Shown in pieces: positions 52,787 to 60,594 of a stretch of DNA of 64,000 bases. The stretch is from Roseateles amylovorans. Lineage in GTDB: Bacteria; Pseudomonadota; Gammaproteobacteria; Burkholderiales; Burkholderiaceae_C. The stretch lies in contig NZ_CP104562.2 of assembly GCF_025398155.2 (NCBI RefSeq), positions 2,046,001 through 2,110,000 on the forward strand, in the 5' to 3' direction. The translations under genes and the position numbers were made by a program. How positions within the stretch are numbered: the first letter of the stretch is position 1; each line of letters starts with the position of its first letter. Under the pieces are notes generated by a model that did not search any database, was not told the origin of the DNA, and saw nothing but the letters and a program-made list of their open reading frames with translations.

Positions 52787-54391
52787 ATGCACGACAAAGT
52801 CCTCATCCTCGACTTCGGCTCCCAGGTGACCCAGTTGATCGCACGTCGTGTGCGTGAAGCGCATGTCTACTGCGAGATCCATCCCAACGACGTCAGCGAC
52901 GACTTCATCCGCGACTTCGCTCCGAAGGCGATCATCCTGTCCGGCAGCCATGCGTCGACCTACGAAGACCATGAGCTGCGTGCCCCGCAAGCGGTGTGGG
53001 ATCTGGGCGTTCCGGTGCTGGGCATCTGCTACGGCATGCAGACGATGGCGGTGCAACTGGGCGGCAAGGTCGAATGGAGCGATCACCGCGAATTCGGCTA
53101 TGCAGAAGCCCGCGCCCATGGCCACACGCGTCTGCTGTCCGGGCTGCAGGACTTCGCCACGCCGGAGGGCCACGGCATGCTCAAGGTCTGGATGAGCCAT
53201 GGTGACAAGGTCACCGCGCTGCCGCCGGGCTTCAAGCTGATGGCCTCCACGCCCAGCTGCCCGATCGCCGGCATGGCCAATGAAGAGAAGGGCTATTACG
53301 CCGTCCAGTTCCATCCCGAAGTCACGCACACCCTGCAGGGCGCGGCGCTTTACACCCGCTTCGTGCGCGAGATCGCCGGTTGCAAGGGCGACTGGGTGAT
53401 GGGCGACTACATCACCGAAGCCGTTGAGCGGATTCGTGAGCAGGTCGGCGATGAGGAAGTCATCCTGGGCCTGTCGGGTGGTGTGGATTCATCGGTCGCC
53501 GCGGCGCTGATCCATCGCGCCATCGGCGATCAACTGACCTGCGTGTTCGTTGACCACGGTCTGCTGCGCATGAACGAAGGTGACATGGTCATGGACATGT
53601 TCGCGGGCAAGCTGCATGCGAAGGTGATCCGAGTCGACGCCAGCGAGCTCTTCCTGGGTCAACTGGCCGGTGTGACCGATCCCGAGCGCAAGCGCAAGAT
53701 CATCGGCGGTCTGTTCGTCGATGTCTTCAAGGCGGAGGCCGAGAAGCTCAAGGCCGATGGTCAAGGCCACAAGGGCGCGACCTTCCTGGCCCAGGGCACG
53801 ATTTATCCGGACGTGGTGGAGAGCGGCGGCACCAAGACCAAGAAGGCCACCACGATCAAGAGCCACCACAACGTGGGCGGCCTGCCTGAGCAACTGGGCT
53901 TGAAGCTGCTGGAGCCGCTGCGCGAGCTGTTCAAGGATGAAGTCCGCGAACTGGGTGTGGCGCTGGGTCTGCCACCGGAGATGGTGTATCGCCACCCGTT
54001 CCCGGGTCCGGGCCTGGGGGTGCGCATCCTGGGTGAAGTGAAGAAGGACTATGCCGACCTGCTGCGTCGTGCCGATGCCATCTTCATCGAGGAACTCCGC
54101 AACACGCGGGACGAGGCGACCGGCAAGACCTGGTACGAGCTGACCAGCCAGGCGTTCACCGTGTTCCTGCCGGTCAAGAGCGTGGGCGTGATGGGAGATG
54201 GTCGGACTTACGACTACGTCGTCGCCCTGCGCGCGGTGCAGACCAGCGACTTCATGACGGCCGACTGGGCGGAACTGCCCTACAGCCTGCTCAAGCGCTG
54301 CTCGGGCCGCATCATCAATGAAGTGCGCGGCATCAATCGGGTGACCTACGACGTGTCGAGCAAGCCGCCGGCGACGATTGAGTGGGAGTGA
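52787..54391 (+). CDS. guaA: GMP synthase (glutamine-hydrolysing)
   Basis: Converts XMP to GMP using glutamine amide nitrogen. Start ATG 52787 (MHDKVLILDFGSQVTQLIAR) gives 534 residues. A frame to 52712 is spurious. The class I amidotransferase domain has Cys in LGICYGMQTM and His/Glu in FHPEVTHT. The ATP pyrophosphatase loop is LSGGVDSSVAAAL. The C-terminal dimerisation domain ends RVTYDVSSKPPATIEWE. The last bases of the gene are repeated at 57160-57186, marking a mobile-element insertion site, but the gene itself is complete. Confidence 0.97.
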   Translation: MHDKVLILDFGSQVTQLIARRVREAHVYCEIHPNDVSDDFIRDFAPKAIILSGSHASTYEDHELRAPQAVWDLGVPVLGICYGMQTMAVQLGGKVEWSDHREFGYAEARAHGHTRLLSGLQDFATPEGHGMLKVWMSHGDKVTALPPGFKLMASTPSCPIAGMANEEKGYYAVQFHPEVTHTLQGAALYTRFVREIAGCKGDWVMGDYITEAVERIREQVGDEEVILGLSGGVDSSVAAALIHRAIGDQLTCVFVDHGLLRMNEGDMVMDMFAGKLHAKVIRVDASELFLGQLAGVTDPERKRKIIGGLFVDVFKAEAEKLKADGQGHKGATFLAQGTIYPDVVESGGTKTKKATTIKSHHNVGGLPEQLGLKLLEPLRELFKDEVRELGVALGLPPEMVYRHPFPGPGLGVRILGEVKKDYADLLRRADAIFIEELRNTRDEATGKTWYELTSQAFTVFLPVKSVGVMGDGRTYDYVVALRAVQTSDFMTADWAELPYSLLKRCSGRIINEVRGINRVTYDVSSKPPATIEWE

Positions 54392-54399
54392 TTCTTCCC
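54373..54399. repeat. Left att-like repeat at the 3' end of guaA
   Basis: The 27 bases spanning the guaA stop match 57160-57186 at 24 positions, including a perfect 15-base core attgagtgggagtga. The 2.76 kb between the copies is accessory cargo. The 3' end of guaA is a known integration site for genomic islands. Confidence 0.85.
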
Positions 54400-54569
54400 G
54401 GCTCACCGAACGCGATGGGATCGTGTTTGGACAACGCGTCGGGCCGGCTCCGACGCGTGTGAATGGCTTTCCGACTATTAAGTCTTAGCGCAGGAGAGCA
54501 TCAACATCGGCAGCTCCGATGTGATGCAACAGCTTCTATCTCCCCTTAACACGTAATGCGTCATTAATT

Positions 54570-54902
54570 ATGGGCGTGGAACTGCACATTACCCGGGCGG
54601 AGTTCTGGGCCGAGAATGAAGGTTCGGAAATCACAGCTGAAGAATGGCTCGCTCATGTCGAGGCTGATCCAGACCTATCGCTGCATGCCGAGAACGGCCC
54701 CTACTATGCGGTGTGGAGCGGGCCGTCAAAGCATGAGGAGCCCTGGCTTGAGTGGTTCCAAGGCAATGTGAGCTCAAAGTGGCCAGACACGGCGCTGTAC
54801 CAAAAGATGCTGCAGGTTGCGGGCGCGCTCGGAGCGCGCGTGCAGGATGATGACGGCACGTTTTACGAGAAGGAGACAGATTGGCAATTCAATCCCGAAT
54901 AG
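54570..54902 (+). CDS. Orphan immunity-like small protein
   Basis: A 110-residue acidic, Trp-rich protein (MGVELHITRAEFWAENEG, ITAEEWLAHVEADPDL, GPYYAVWSG, WLEWFQGNVSSKWPDTALY). It has no signal, membrane helix or Cys. The overall look (opening VxxHITRAxFW, acid and aromatic-rich, ending in a beta strand with KETDWQFN) is that of small proteins found as immunity genes of polymorphic toxins. No toxin is next to it. Identification is from pattern only. It is the first gene of the guaA island. Confidence 0.65.
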   Translation: MGVELHITRAEFWAENEGSEITAEEWLAHVEADPDLSLHAENGPYYAVWSGPSKHEEPWLEWFQGNVSSKWPDTALYQKMLQVAGALGARVQDDDGTFYEKETDWQFNPE

Positions 54903-55083
54903 CGTCCGCCTCCAACGCCGCCGGACTGAGCCTCATGCGGCCGAGGACGCACGCGAACGCTGCCCACTTGGTTGAGATCTAAAGATCATCAGACGACAAG
55001 TCGAGTATCGCGTTTGGCAGAATAGGATCCGCGTTAGAGTGGCAGATCAGTGTCCGCTACATACGAGATCAAGGGAGAACGGC

Positions 55084-56769
55084 TTGTCGGCAATCAAGGT
55101 GAACCAGATTCGCGCGAAGCTTCGGCAATTGTTCGAGGCCCATTTGGACCTAAGCGATATCGGACCGACCGACGGGGAACGAGAGAACAAGATCTTGAGC
55201 CGTTGTCTTGCGGCCCTTGCGATCTACATTCAAACGGGATGCACAGAAAAAGAGGCTGCCGAGTCGGTATGGGATGGTGGCGACGACAACGGGATTGACG
55301 CTGCCTATTTTGATCCCTCAGACCTTCGAGTCGTATTGGTTCAATCGAAGTGGATAAACAAGGGCGCCGGTGAACCGGAAGCCAAGGATATCGGCGCCTT
55401 TACCAAGGGCGTCCGTGACATCATCGAACAAGACAACACCGGCTTCCGTGCGGGTTTGCACGCGAAGTTCAGTGACATCGCACTGAGGCTCTCGAGCCCG
55501 GGAACGTCGGTGCACCTAGTTCTAGTCTCCACCGGCGCAAGTGTTCTCGCGAAGCATGGAACGTCCGTTTTGACGACCTTGCTCAAGGACTTGAACGGTG
55601 ATGACCCCGAGCCGATTGCAAGCTCTGAAGCAATGGGGCTTGCAGAGGTTTATTCCGGCCTGGCGAATGATCCCTTGTTGAGCAACGTCTCCGTTGACGC
55701 GACAATGCTTGATTGGTCGTACGTGGCCACACCATTCCCCGCGTACTTCGGAGTTATTGATGGGCTCCAGCTGAAGACATGGTGGAAGACGCACGGCAAG
55801 GCTCTCGTCGCCTCCAACATTCGGCACTCGCTTGGTAGCACGGAAGTCAACAACGAGATCAAGCAAACTGCCACATCGACGCCGGAGAAGTTTTGGTACT
55901 TCAACAACGGGATCACCCTCGTATCGAACGAGGCGTTGAAGGCTCCGGTTGGGGCCGCGTCGCGTGCTGCGGGAGTCTTTTCGTTCAGAGGTGCATCGAT
56001 CGTCAACGGCGCCCAAACGGTTAGCTCGCTTGCAAAAGTCGACGATGACAATCGACTGGCAGAGGTTCGGGTGCCGCTCAGGGTGATCCTCCTCAAGTCC
56101 GCGCCCGCTGGCTTTGGCGATGAGGTGACGCGGACGAACAATCTTCAGAACCGGGTGGAGCCTCGCGATTTCGTGGCACAAGACCCCGAGCAGCGTCGTC
56201 TTCGGCAAGAAATGGCTATCGAGGGCGTCGACTACCAATTCGTTCGAAGCGAAGACTCCATGGCAACGGCGACATCCTGCGAGCTCATTGAGGTGACTAC
56301 AGCATTGGCCTGCGCTGCAGGTGAGCCAAATCTTGCAGTGCAACTCAAGACGGGCATTGGTCGCTTTTTTGTCGACCTTTCCAAGCCTCCCTACAAGGCC
56401 GTGTTCAACGCTGGCGTCAGTGGTGCGAGGGCATTTAACGCAGTAGTGGTTCACCGTGAGATTGAACGCTGGATCGACAAGAAAAAGACATCGATGACCA
56501 AGAAAAGCGGACCTGCGTGGGGGGCCCTAGTGCACGGGAACCGAGTGCTGTCGGCAGCGGTGTTCGCAAAATACGGGAGCGGAAACCTATCTCAAGCGAT
56601 CGCCTCTTTTGGCGCGGCATTTGATCCGGCAGTTATCGAAGCGCATTGTGACATTGTGCACGCGAAGATGGCTGCGGGGATAGAGGCCAACTACCCGGGT
56701 AAATTTCTGGCCGTTCTTTTTAAGAACCCGTCGATGAGCAAAAACGTGTTCGATCTAGCCTGCGCTTGA
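55084..56769 (+). CDS. AIPR-family abortive infection protein
   Basis: A defence-type protein of 561 residues, starting at TTG 55084 with GGGAG 6 bases upstream. A GTG at 55039 lacks a ribosome site. Residues of about 55-85 (SVWDGGDDNGIDAAYFDPSD, LRVVLVQSKW) have the Asp...Gln-x-Lys spacing of a Mrr-like PD-(D/E)XK nuclease. The AIPR domain follows: WYFNNGITLVSNEAL, FRGASIVNGAQTVSSLAKV, RVPLRVILLK, RTNNLQNRVEPRDFVAQDPE. AIPR proteins include AbiR-like phage-resistance factors. The gene is lower in G+C than guaA and follows the immunity-like gene by 181 non-coding bases. Confidence 0.85.
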   Translation: MSAIKVNQIRAKLRQLFEAHLDLSDIGPTDGERENKILSRCLAALAIYIQTGCTEKEAAESVWDGGDDNGIDAAYFDPSDLRVVLVQSKWINKGAGEPEAKDIGAFTKGVRDIIEQDNTGFRAGLHAKFSDIALRLSSPGTSVHLVLVSTGASVLAKHGTSVLTTLLKDLNGDDPEPIASSEAMGLAEVYSGLANDPLLSNVSVDATMLDWSYVATPFPAYFGVIDGLQLKTWWKTHGKALVASNIRHSLGSTEVNNEIKQTATSTPEKFWYFNNGITLVSNEALKAPVGAASRAAGVFSFRGASIVNGAQTVSSLAKVDDDNRLAEVRVPLRVILLKSAPAGFGDEVTRTNNLQNRVEPRDFVAQDPEQRRLRQEMAIEGVDYQFVRSEDSMATATSCELIEVTTALACAAGEPNLAVQLKTGIGRFFVDLSKPPYKAVFNAGVSGARAFNAVVVHREIERWIDKKKTSMTKKSGPAWGALVHGNRVLSAAVFAKYGSGNLSQAIASFGAAFDPAVIEAHCDIVHAKMAAGIEANYPGKFLAVLFKNPSMSKNVFDLACA

Positions 56770-57087
56770 AGCTTGAATCCGCCCTGTCCTTCGCAGCCAA
56801 CTCCGAATAGATGAGGTCGCGAAGTGCTAGTGCCCGCGCAGTCCGGCGCGGGCTAAGGTCGACCGGGCCTGACTGGTCAAGTGGATTTAAAAGCGACAGC
56901 TTTGCCTTGCCTGACCAAGTCGACCAAGAGCAGGCGTGGCTGACCGACATTCGCCGCGAACCAACCGTCGCGGCGGCCGGCAAAACGGGCGAGCCAAACC
57001 GCCAGCAAGTGGCCGCGTACCGATCTGCGATCTTTGCTCCGCCGACCCCGCAATGCGTCGAATTGGATGACTCCACGAATTGTCGGT
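56770..57087. other. Tail of the guaA island
   Basis: From the AIPR stop to the terminator there is no convincing gene. A plus-strand frame at 56811-57161 has no ribosome site and no recognisable domain. The 127 bases beyond the right repeat up to 57306 also hold nothing recognisable. Confidence 0.4.
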
Positions 57088-57110
57088 CCGGCTGTCAGTT
57101 AGCCGGTTTT
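57088..57110 (+). terminator. Terminator-like hairpin near the right end of the guaA island
   Basis: Stem ccggct / agccgg with a 7-base loop and four T. It is 319 bases after the AIPR stop and 50 bases before the right att-like repeat. Confidence 0.55.
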
Positions 57111-57159
57111 GCTCGATGCAATTTGGCCCTCTGTACGCCCGGACCAGGGCTTACCAATT

Positions 57160-57186
57160 GACAATTGAGTGGGAGTGAGGCTTCCC
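57160..57186. repeat. Right att-like repeat (duplicate of guaA 3' end)
   Basis: Twenty-four of 27 bases match 54373-54399. The differences are one base near the left edge and two bases just after the stop codon equivalent. Here the sequence is not part of any gene. Confidence 0.85.
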
Positions 57187-57305
57187 CGCAATCCGTTGAT
57201 TGCGACGAATGAATCTGCGTCTGGTGACCGCTGAGTTGGCGTCGTCAACGGCATTGCTCCTGGTTAAGGTCAGGAACTTTGCCGTTGAAGTTCCGACGCC
57301 ATGGC

Positions 57306-58478
57306 TCACTGCTTCGCCGGCGACACTCGTCCTTCATCAGACTCGACTTGATAGCTCACTTCGTGCGCCTCCCAGGGCAGCGGCACCTCCCACCGGTGCA
57401 ACATGCGTTCGAGATCCCTCTGCTTGAGTGTGCTGTCGCGGTGCGCATTGCGCCTGAAGAGTGTGTCGGCGGGCACTTCAAGATAGACCAGCTTCACGTC
57501 GGCGTTGTAGGCGTAGAGCAGGTCCAGCGTCTTGTTGCGCATCTGCTCGCTCAAGTGCGTGGCGTTCCAGACGAAGGGCTCCTGCCGTCGCAGCAGCGCT
57601 TTCGCCTTGTCGACCGCGCGATGGGCCGCCAGGCCGTCGTTCTCGCCGTGCTTCAGACCGAGTTCTGCTTTCGCGTCGTCAAACGACACGACCTCGAGAC
57701 CTCGCGCATGGCGCGCGACCCAACTGTCCTTGCCCGATGCCGGCAGCCCACAAAGTACCGTGACCTGCGATCCCTGCACCTGGAACAGCGGTGTGTCCAG
57801 ATGCACGGCCGCACCGCGCGCATACATCAGTCGCGTGTGCGCCGAGGCGGCCTCTCTGGGCGTGCCCCAGCACCCATCCTCGCGTGCGAGCTGCTCAAAC
57901 AGCGCGATATCGTCCAGCCGTGCCTGCTGATCGACGCAGATGCGCCCCCGCATGTCGGCGCGTGCCACGCAGACCAGATCGGACAGATCCAGGCTCCATG
58001 AAAGCCGCCGCGCAATGAACTCCGGTGATTCGCCGCGACGCGAGTCGAAGGCAAAGAACGGCACCTGGTGCACCGCGATGATTCGACAGACGGCCTCGCG
58101 CAGCTCGAACGGCACGCCCGCGCGCCAGAGCAGCGCGCGCACATCCACGGCCCCGCGGCGCGAATGGCCAGGTTGCCCGATCTCGCCGGTCACCGGATCG
58201 ATGGTCGTGGTTTCGGGCTTGCAGAGGTCGTGCAGCAACGCCGCGAGGAACAGGGTTTCGCGCCGTGCACCGCGGGTTGCTTGGAAGTGATCGCACCCCA
58301 GCAGCGCATCGAGCACCAGTCGCGTGTGGATGCCGACATTCCCCTCAGCGTGATAGCGCGGGCTCTGCGGCGTGGTCTCAAGTGCACGCAGACGCGGGAA
58401 GACCTCGCAGCAAGCAGACCAGTCGTAGCCAGCGCCGGCCTCCGCGGGGCACAGCGCACGAATCAGTTCGTAGATCAT
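57306..58478 (-). CDS. HD-domain/polynucleotide kinase fusion (HD-Pnk), RNA end-healing enzyme
   Basis: A 390-residue bifunctional enzyme from ATG 58478 with AAGGAG 6 bases upstream. The N-terminal HD phosphohydrolase has YHAEGNVGIHTRLVLDALLG (His51), LLHDLCKPETT (His83-Asp84) and AVHQVPFF (His137). The C-terminal P-loop kinase has LCGLPASGKDSWVA (residues 242-255), SFDDAK and VWNATHLSEQMRNK. HD-Pnk enzymes (for example from Runella) remove 2',3'-cyclic phosphate and phosphorylate 5'-OH RNA ends. An RNA ligase is encoded 26 bases upstream, giving a complete heal-and-seal pathway. All key residues look intact. Confidence 0.88.
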   Translation of the reverse strand: MIYELIRALCPAEAGAGYDWSACCEVFPRLRALETTPQSPRYHAEGNVGIHTRLVLDALLGCDHFQATRGARRETLFLAALLHDLCKPETTTIDPVTGEIGQPGHSRRGAVDVRALLWRAGVPFELREAVCRIIAVHQVPFFAFDSRRGESPEFIARRLSWSLDLSDLVCVARADMRGRICVDQQARLDDIALFEQLAREDGCWGTPREAASAHTRLMYARGAAVHLDTPLFQVQGSQVTVLCGLPASGKDSWVARHARGLEVVSFDDAKAELGLKHGENDGLAAHRAVDKAKALLRRQEPFVWNATHLSEQMRNKTLDLLYAYNADVKLVYLEVPADTLFRRNAHRDSTLKQRDLERMLHRWEVPLPWEAHEVSYQVESDEGRVSPAKQ

Positions 58479-58504
58479 GTTCTTCTCCTTCCCAGGGATG
58501 GCGC

Positions 58505-59383
58505 TCAACCGCGTGCTGCTGAGCAAGCCCAGCCAGTGGCAGCCACCGGCGCGTAGAGGTCCACCTCCGGCGCAAGCCCATTGGGGATCACGGGTCGGGT
58601 GCTGTGATGCGAGCCCGAATCGAGGATGGTCTGGACGAAGTCCGGGCGCACCCACTTGTAGCGGCCGAGCACCTGGCGCGCGTTCTCCACCTTGATGTAC
58701 AGACCTTCGGACAGGTCCGACTTGTCGGTCTGCTGCCATGCGAGCGGCAGGTCCAGATCCTGGCGCCGCACGCTTTGCTCGAAGGCACTGCGCCACTGCG
58801 CAGTCTTCGCGAGGGACGGCCTCACCAGCGCGCGTAACGCATTGACATTGTTCGGCATGGCGCCTGTCAGCAGCACGGGAACACTGACGATGGGCGAGCC
58901 CGCAAGCATCTCATGACGCCGCGGTGTGCTGAGGAAGGCTTGCTCGACCCGGTCGTAGATGTCGAACTCGCAGAACCAATGCGGCAGACGGTCATAGCTG
59001 ACCGAATGCTTGGCAAACAGCCATTCGCCGTACATCACATAGCGGTCTTCGAGCAGCGCGAGCAGCCGCGATTCGTGCGATGAAGCCCACAGTTTGAACG
59101 GCGCGAATTGCCGCTCACGCCCACCGCCGACAAGGTAATGACCACGGGACTGCAACAGCATGTCGCCGCCGCTGCTGAACGAGATGCCGACGTTGGCGCC
59201 GTCGAGTTTCTCTTCGATCACGGCATGACACCCCGCCAGGGTGGCGAGGCGCACGTGCTCATGGCCTTCGTCGCCAGGTTGCAGGCGAGAGCCTTCGATG
59301 TGCGGAGTCCTGGGGTACTTCAGGATCTCCAGGGATTGGATGGGGAGGTCGACGGATGGCGTCGACCCGATGTGCGCAGACAT
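58505..59383 (-). CDS. ATP-dependent RNA ligase
   Basis: A 292-residue covalent nucleotidyltransferase with AGGAG 6 bases before ATG 59383. Motif I is VIEEKLDGANVGI with the adenylated Lys59. Downstream are MYGEWLFAKHSVSYD (motif III), a central FCEFDIYDR (IIIa-like), GLYIKVEN (IV) and GRYKWVR (V). The N-terminal YPRTPHIEGSRLQPGDEG is typical of the RNA_ligase family paired with HD-Pnk. It would seal 5'-PO4/3'-OH ends made by the downstream HD-Pnk. It is first in a two-gene operon. The natural RNA substrate (for example nuclease-cleaved tRNA) is unknown. Confidence 0.88.
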   Translation of the reverse strand: MSAHIGSTPSVDLPIQSLEILKYPRTPHIEGSRLQPGDEGHEHVRLATLAGCHAVIEEKLDGANVGISFSSGGDMLLQSRGHYLVGGGRERQFAPFKLWASSHESRLLALLEDRYVMYGEWLFAKHSVSYDRLPHWFCEFDIYDRVEQAFLSTPRRHEMLAGSPIVSVPVLLTGAMPNNVNALRALVRPSLAKTAQWRSAFEQSVRRQDLDLPLAWQQTDKSDLSEGLYIKVENARQVLGRYKWVRPDFVQTILDSGSHHSTRPVIPNGLAPEVDLYAPVAATGWACSAARG

Positions 59384-59826
59384 GGTCGTCTCCTGGTTCG
59401 ATGGAACGAACCGACGACGGTGCGTGCGCGGAGCTTGGCGGGTCGGGCGTCCGCCGCCGGCATGGCGTGAGCGGGTGGGACGCGCAGAACGGCTGCAACG
59501 GCCGAACTCATGGCAGGCATGAGCCGGATGGCGGTCGACGGCTTAGAGGGCGGCGATGTTGCAGGACACGATTCGCTCCGTGAGGCTGGAGGTCAAGGAA
59601 GGCGGCGAAGTCTATGCACGGCACCCCATCGACGCAAGTCGGCGCGTGTCATCGGAACAACGCGGCTGTGACGTGGTCAGAGCAAGAGGCTCTGCAACCG
59701 TTGATCGACGGCCACCACGGGTCGCAGACACCGTCCGCTCTCGCGTCCGCTACCGATCACCCGCCGGCATCCACCCCATTCCCGCTGTGAACCACCTGCT
59801 GCAACCCAGCCAGGGTGCGACTTCAG
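59384..59826. other. Intergenic region upstream of the RNA-repair operon
   Basis: No gene seen in 443 bases between the GntR regulator gene (3' end) and the RNA ligase start. A 6-bp inverted repeat ctcatg / catgag with a 5-base centre lies at 59507-59523. I looked for a sigma-54 -24/-12 element, as used by Rtc repair operons, and did not find one. Confidence 0.4.
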
Positions 59827-60594
59827 CTAGGTAGTTGTCTTGACATGCAGTCTGCTGCTGCGACAACGATGCTGCGCCTGGTAGTGCTCCAGCGGCCGGC
59901 CGTTGACGCCATAAGCGATGGACTCGATCCGCAGCAGCGGCTCGTGAGCGTCCAGCTCCAGCAGCTCGCGGGTCGAGACATCCGGGATGACCGCATCGAT
60001 CCAGCGCTCGGCCCGGGAGATGCGCAGGCCGTACTGGCGGCGCAGCACATCGTAGAGCGAGCGGTTTTCCAGCCGGATGCGGTGCAGGCCCGGGGCGAGG
60101 TCGGCCGGCACCGCCGTCTGAACCAGCAGGCGCAGCTCGTTGTCCACGCTCCGCAGGCGGCGAAGGGCCACCACCTGGTCCTGCGGCCCCAGCTCCAGGG
60201 CCCGCGCCTCGGCCTCGGTGGGCGCGCGCAGTTCCTGGCTCAGCACCTGGGTGCGCACGCTCAGGCCCTTGCGCTCCATCTCGTCTGAAAAGCCCAGCAC
60301 CGTGGAGACGAAATCCTCATCCCGCTCGCGCGCCGAGACAAACGCGCCCTGGCCCTTGATCTTGTAGATCAGGCCGGTGCGCACCAGGTCGCCCAGGGCC
60401 TCCCGCACCACGATGCGTGAGATGCCGAACTGCTCGCCGAACTCAGCCTCGGTGGGCAGCTTCTCGCCCACCGCGAGCTCGCCGCGCAGGATGCTGCCGC
60501 GCAGCGCGTCGCGGAACTGGGTCCACAAGGGGGCACTGGCATTGCGGTCCAGGGCCGGCACGGCGGGGAAGGTGGTCGGGCTGATGCTGCTCAC
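59827..60594 (-). CDS. GntR-family regulator, HutC/UTRA type
   Basis: A 255-residue repressor. The winged HTH (residues 25-90: LWTQFRDALRGSILRGELAV, KLPTEAEFGEQFGISRIVVR, YKIKGQGAFVSARE) is followed by a UTRA ligand domain (ALRRLRSVDNELRLLVQTAV, RLENRSLYDVLRRQYGLRI, LLRIESIAYGVNGRPLEHYQ). Its GTG start overlaps the upstream dehydrogenase stop, making it the third gene of a coupled operon that it probably controls. UTRA domains bind small sugars or acids. Here the ligand would be the kinase substrate or product, by inference. Confidence 0.92.
   Translation of the reverse strand: MSSISPTTFPAVPALDRNASAPLWTQFRDALRGSILRGELAVGEKLPTEAEFGEQFGISRIVVREALGDLVRTGLIYKIKGQGAFVSARERDEDFVSTVLGFSDEMERKGLSVRTQVLSQELRAPTEAEARALELGPQDQVVALRRLRSVDNELRLLVQTAVPADLAPGLHRIRLENRSLYDVLRRQYGLRISRAERWIDAVIPDVSTRELLELDAHEPLLRIESIAYGVNGRPLEHYQAQHRCRSSRLHVKTTT

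Noticed and set aside
56811..57161. 116-codon frame after the AIPR gene
   Set aside because: No ribosome site and no domain, and it contains a terminator-like hairpin within the frame.
59108..59820. Small plus-strand frames upstream of the RNA ligase
   Set aside because: They are shadows of the ligase N-terminus or composition-driven frames without ribosome sites.
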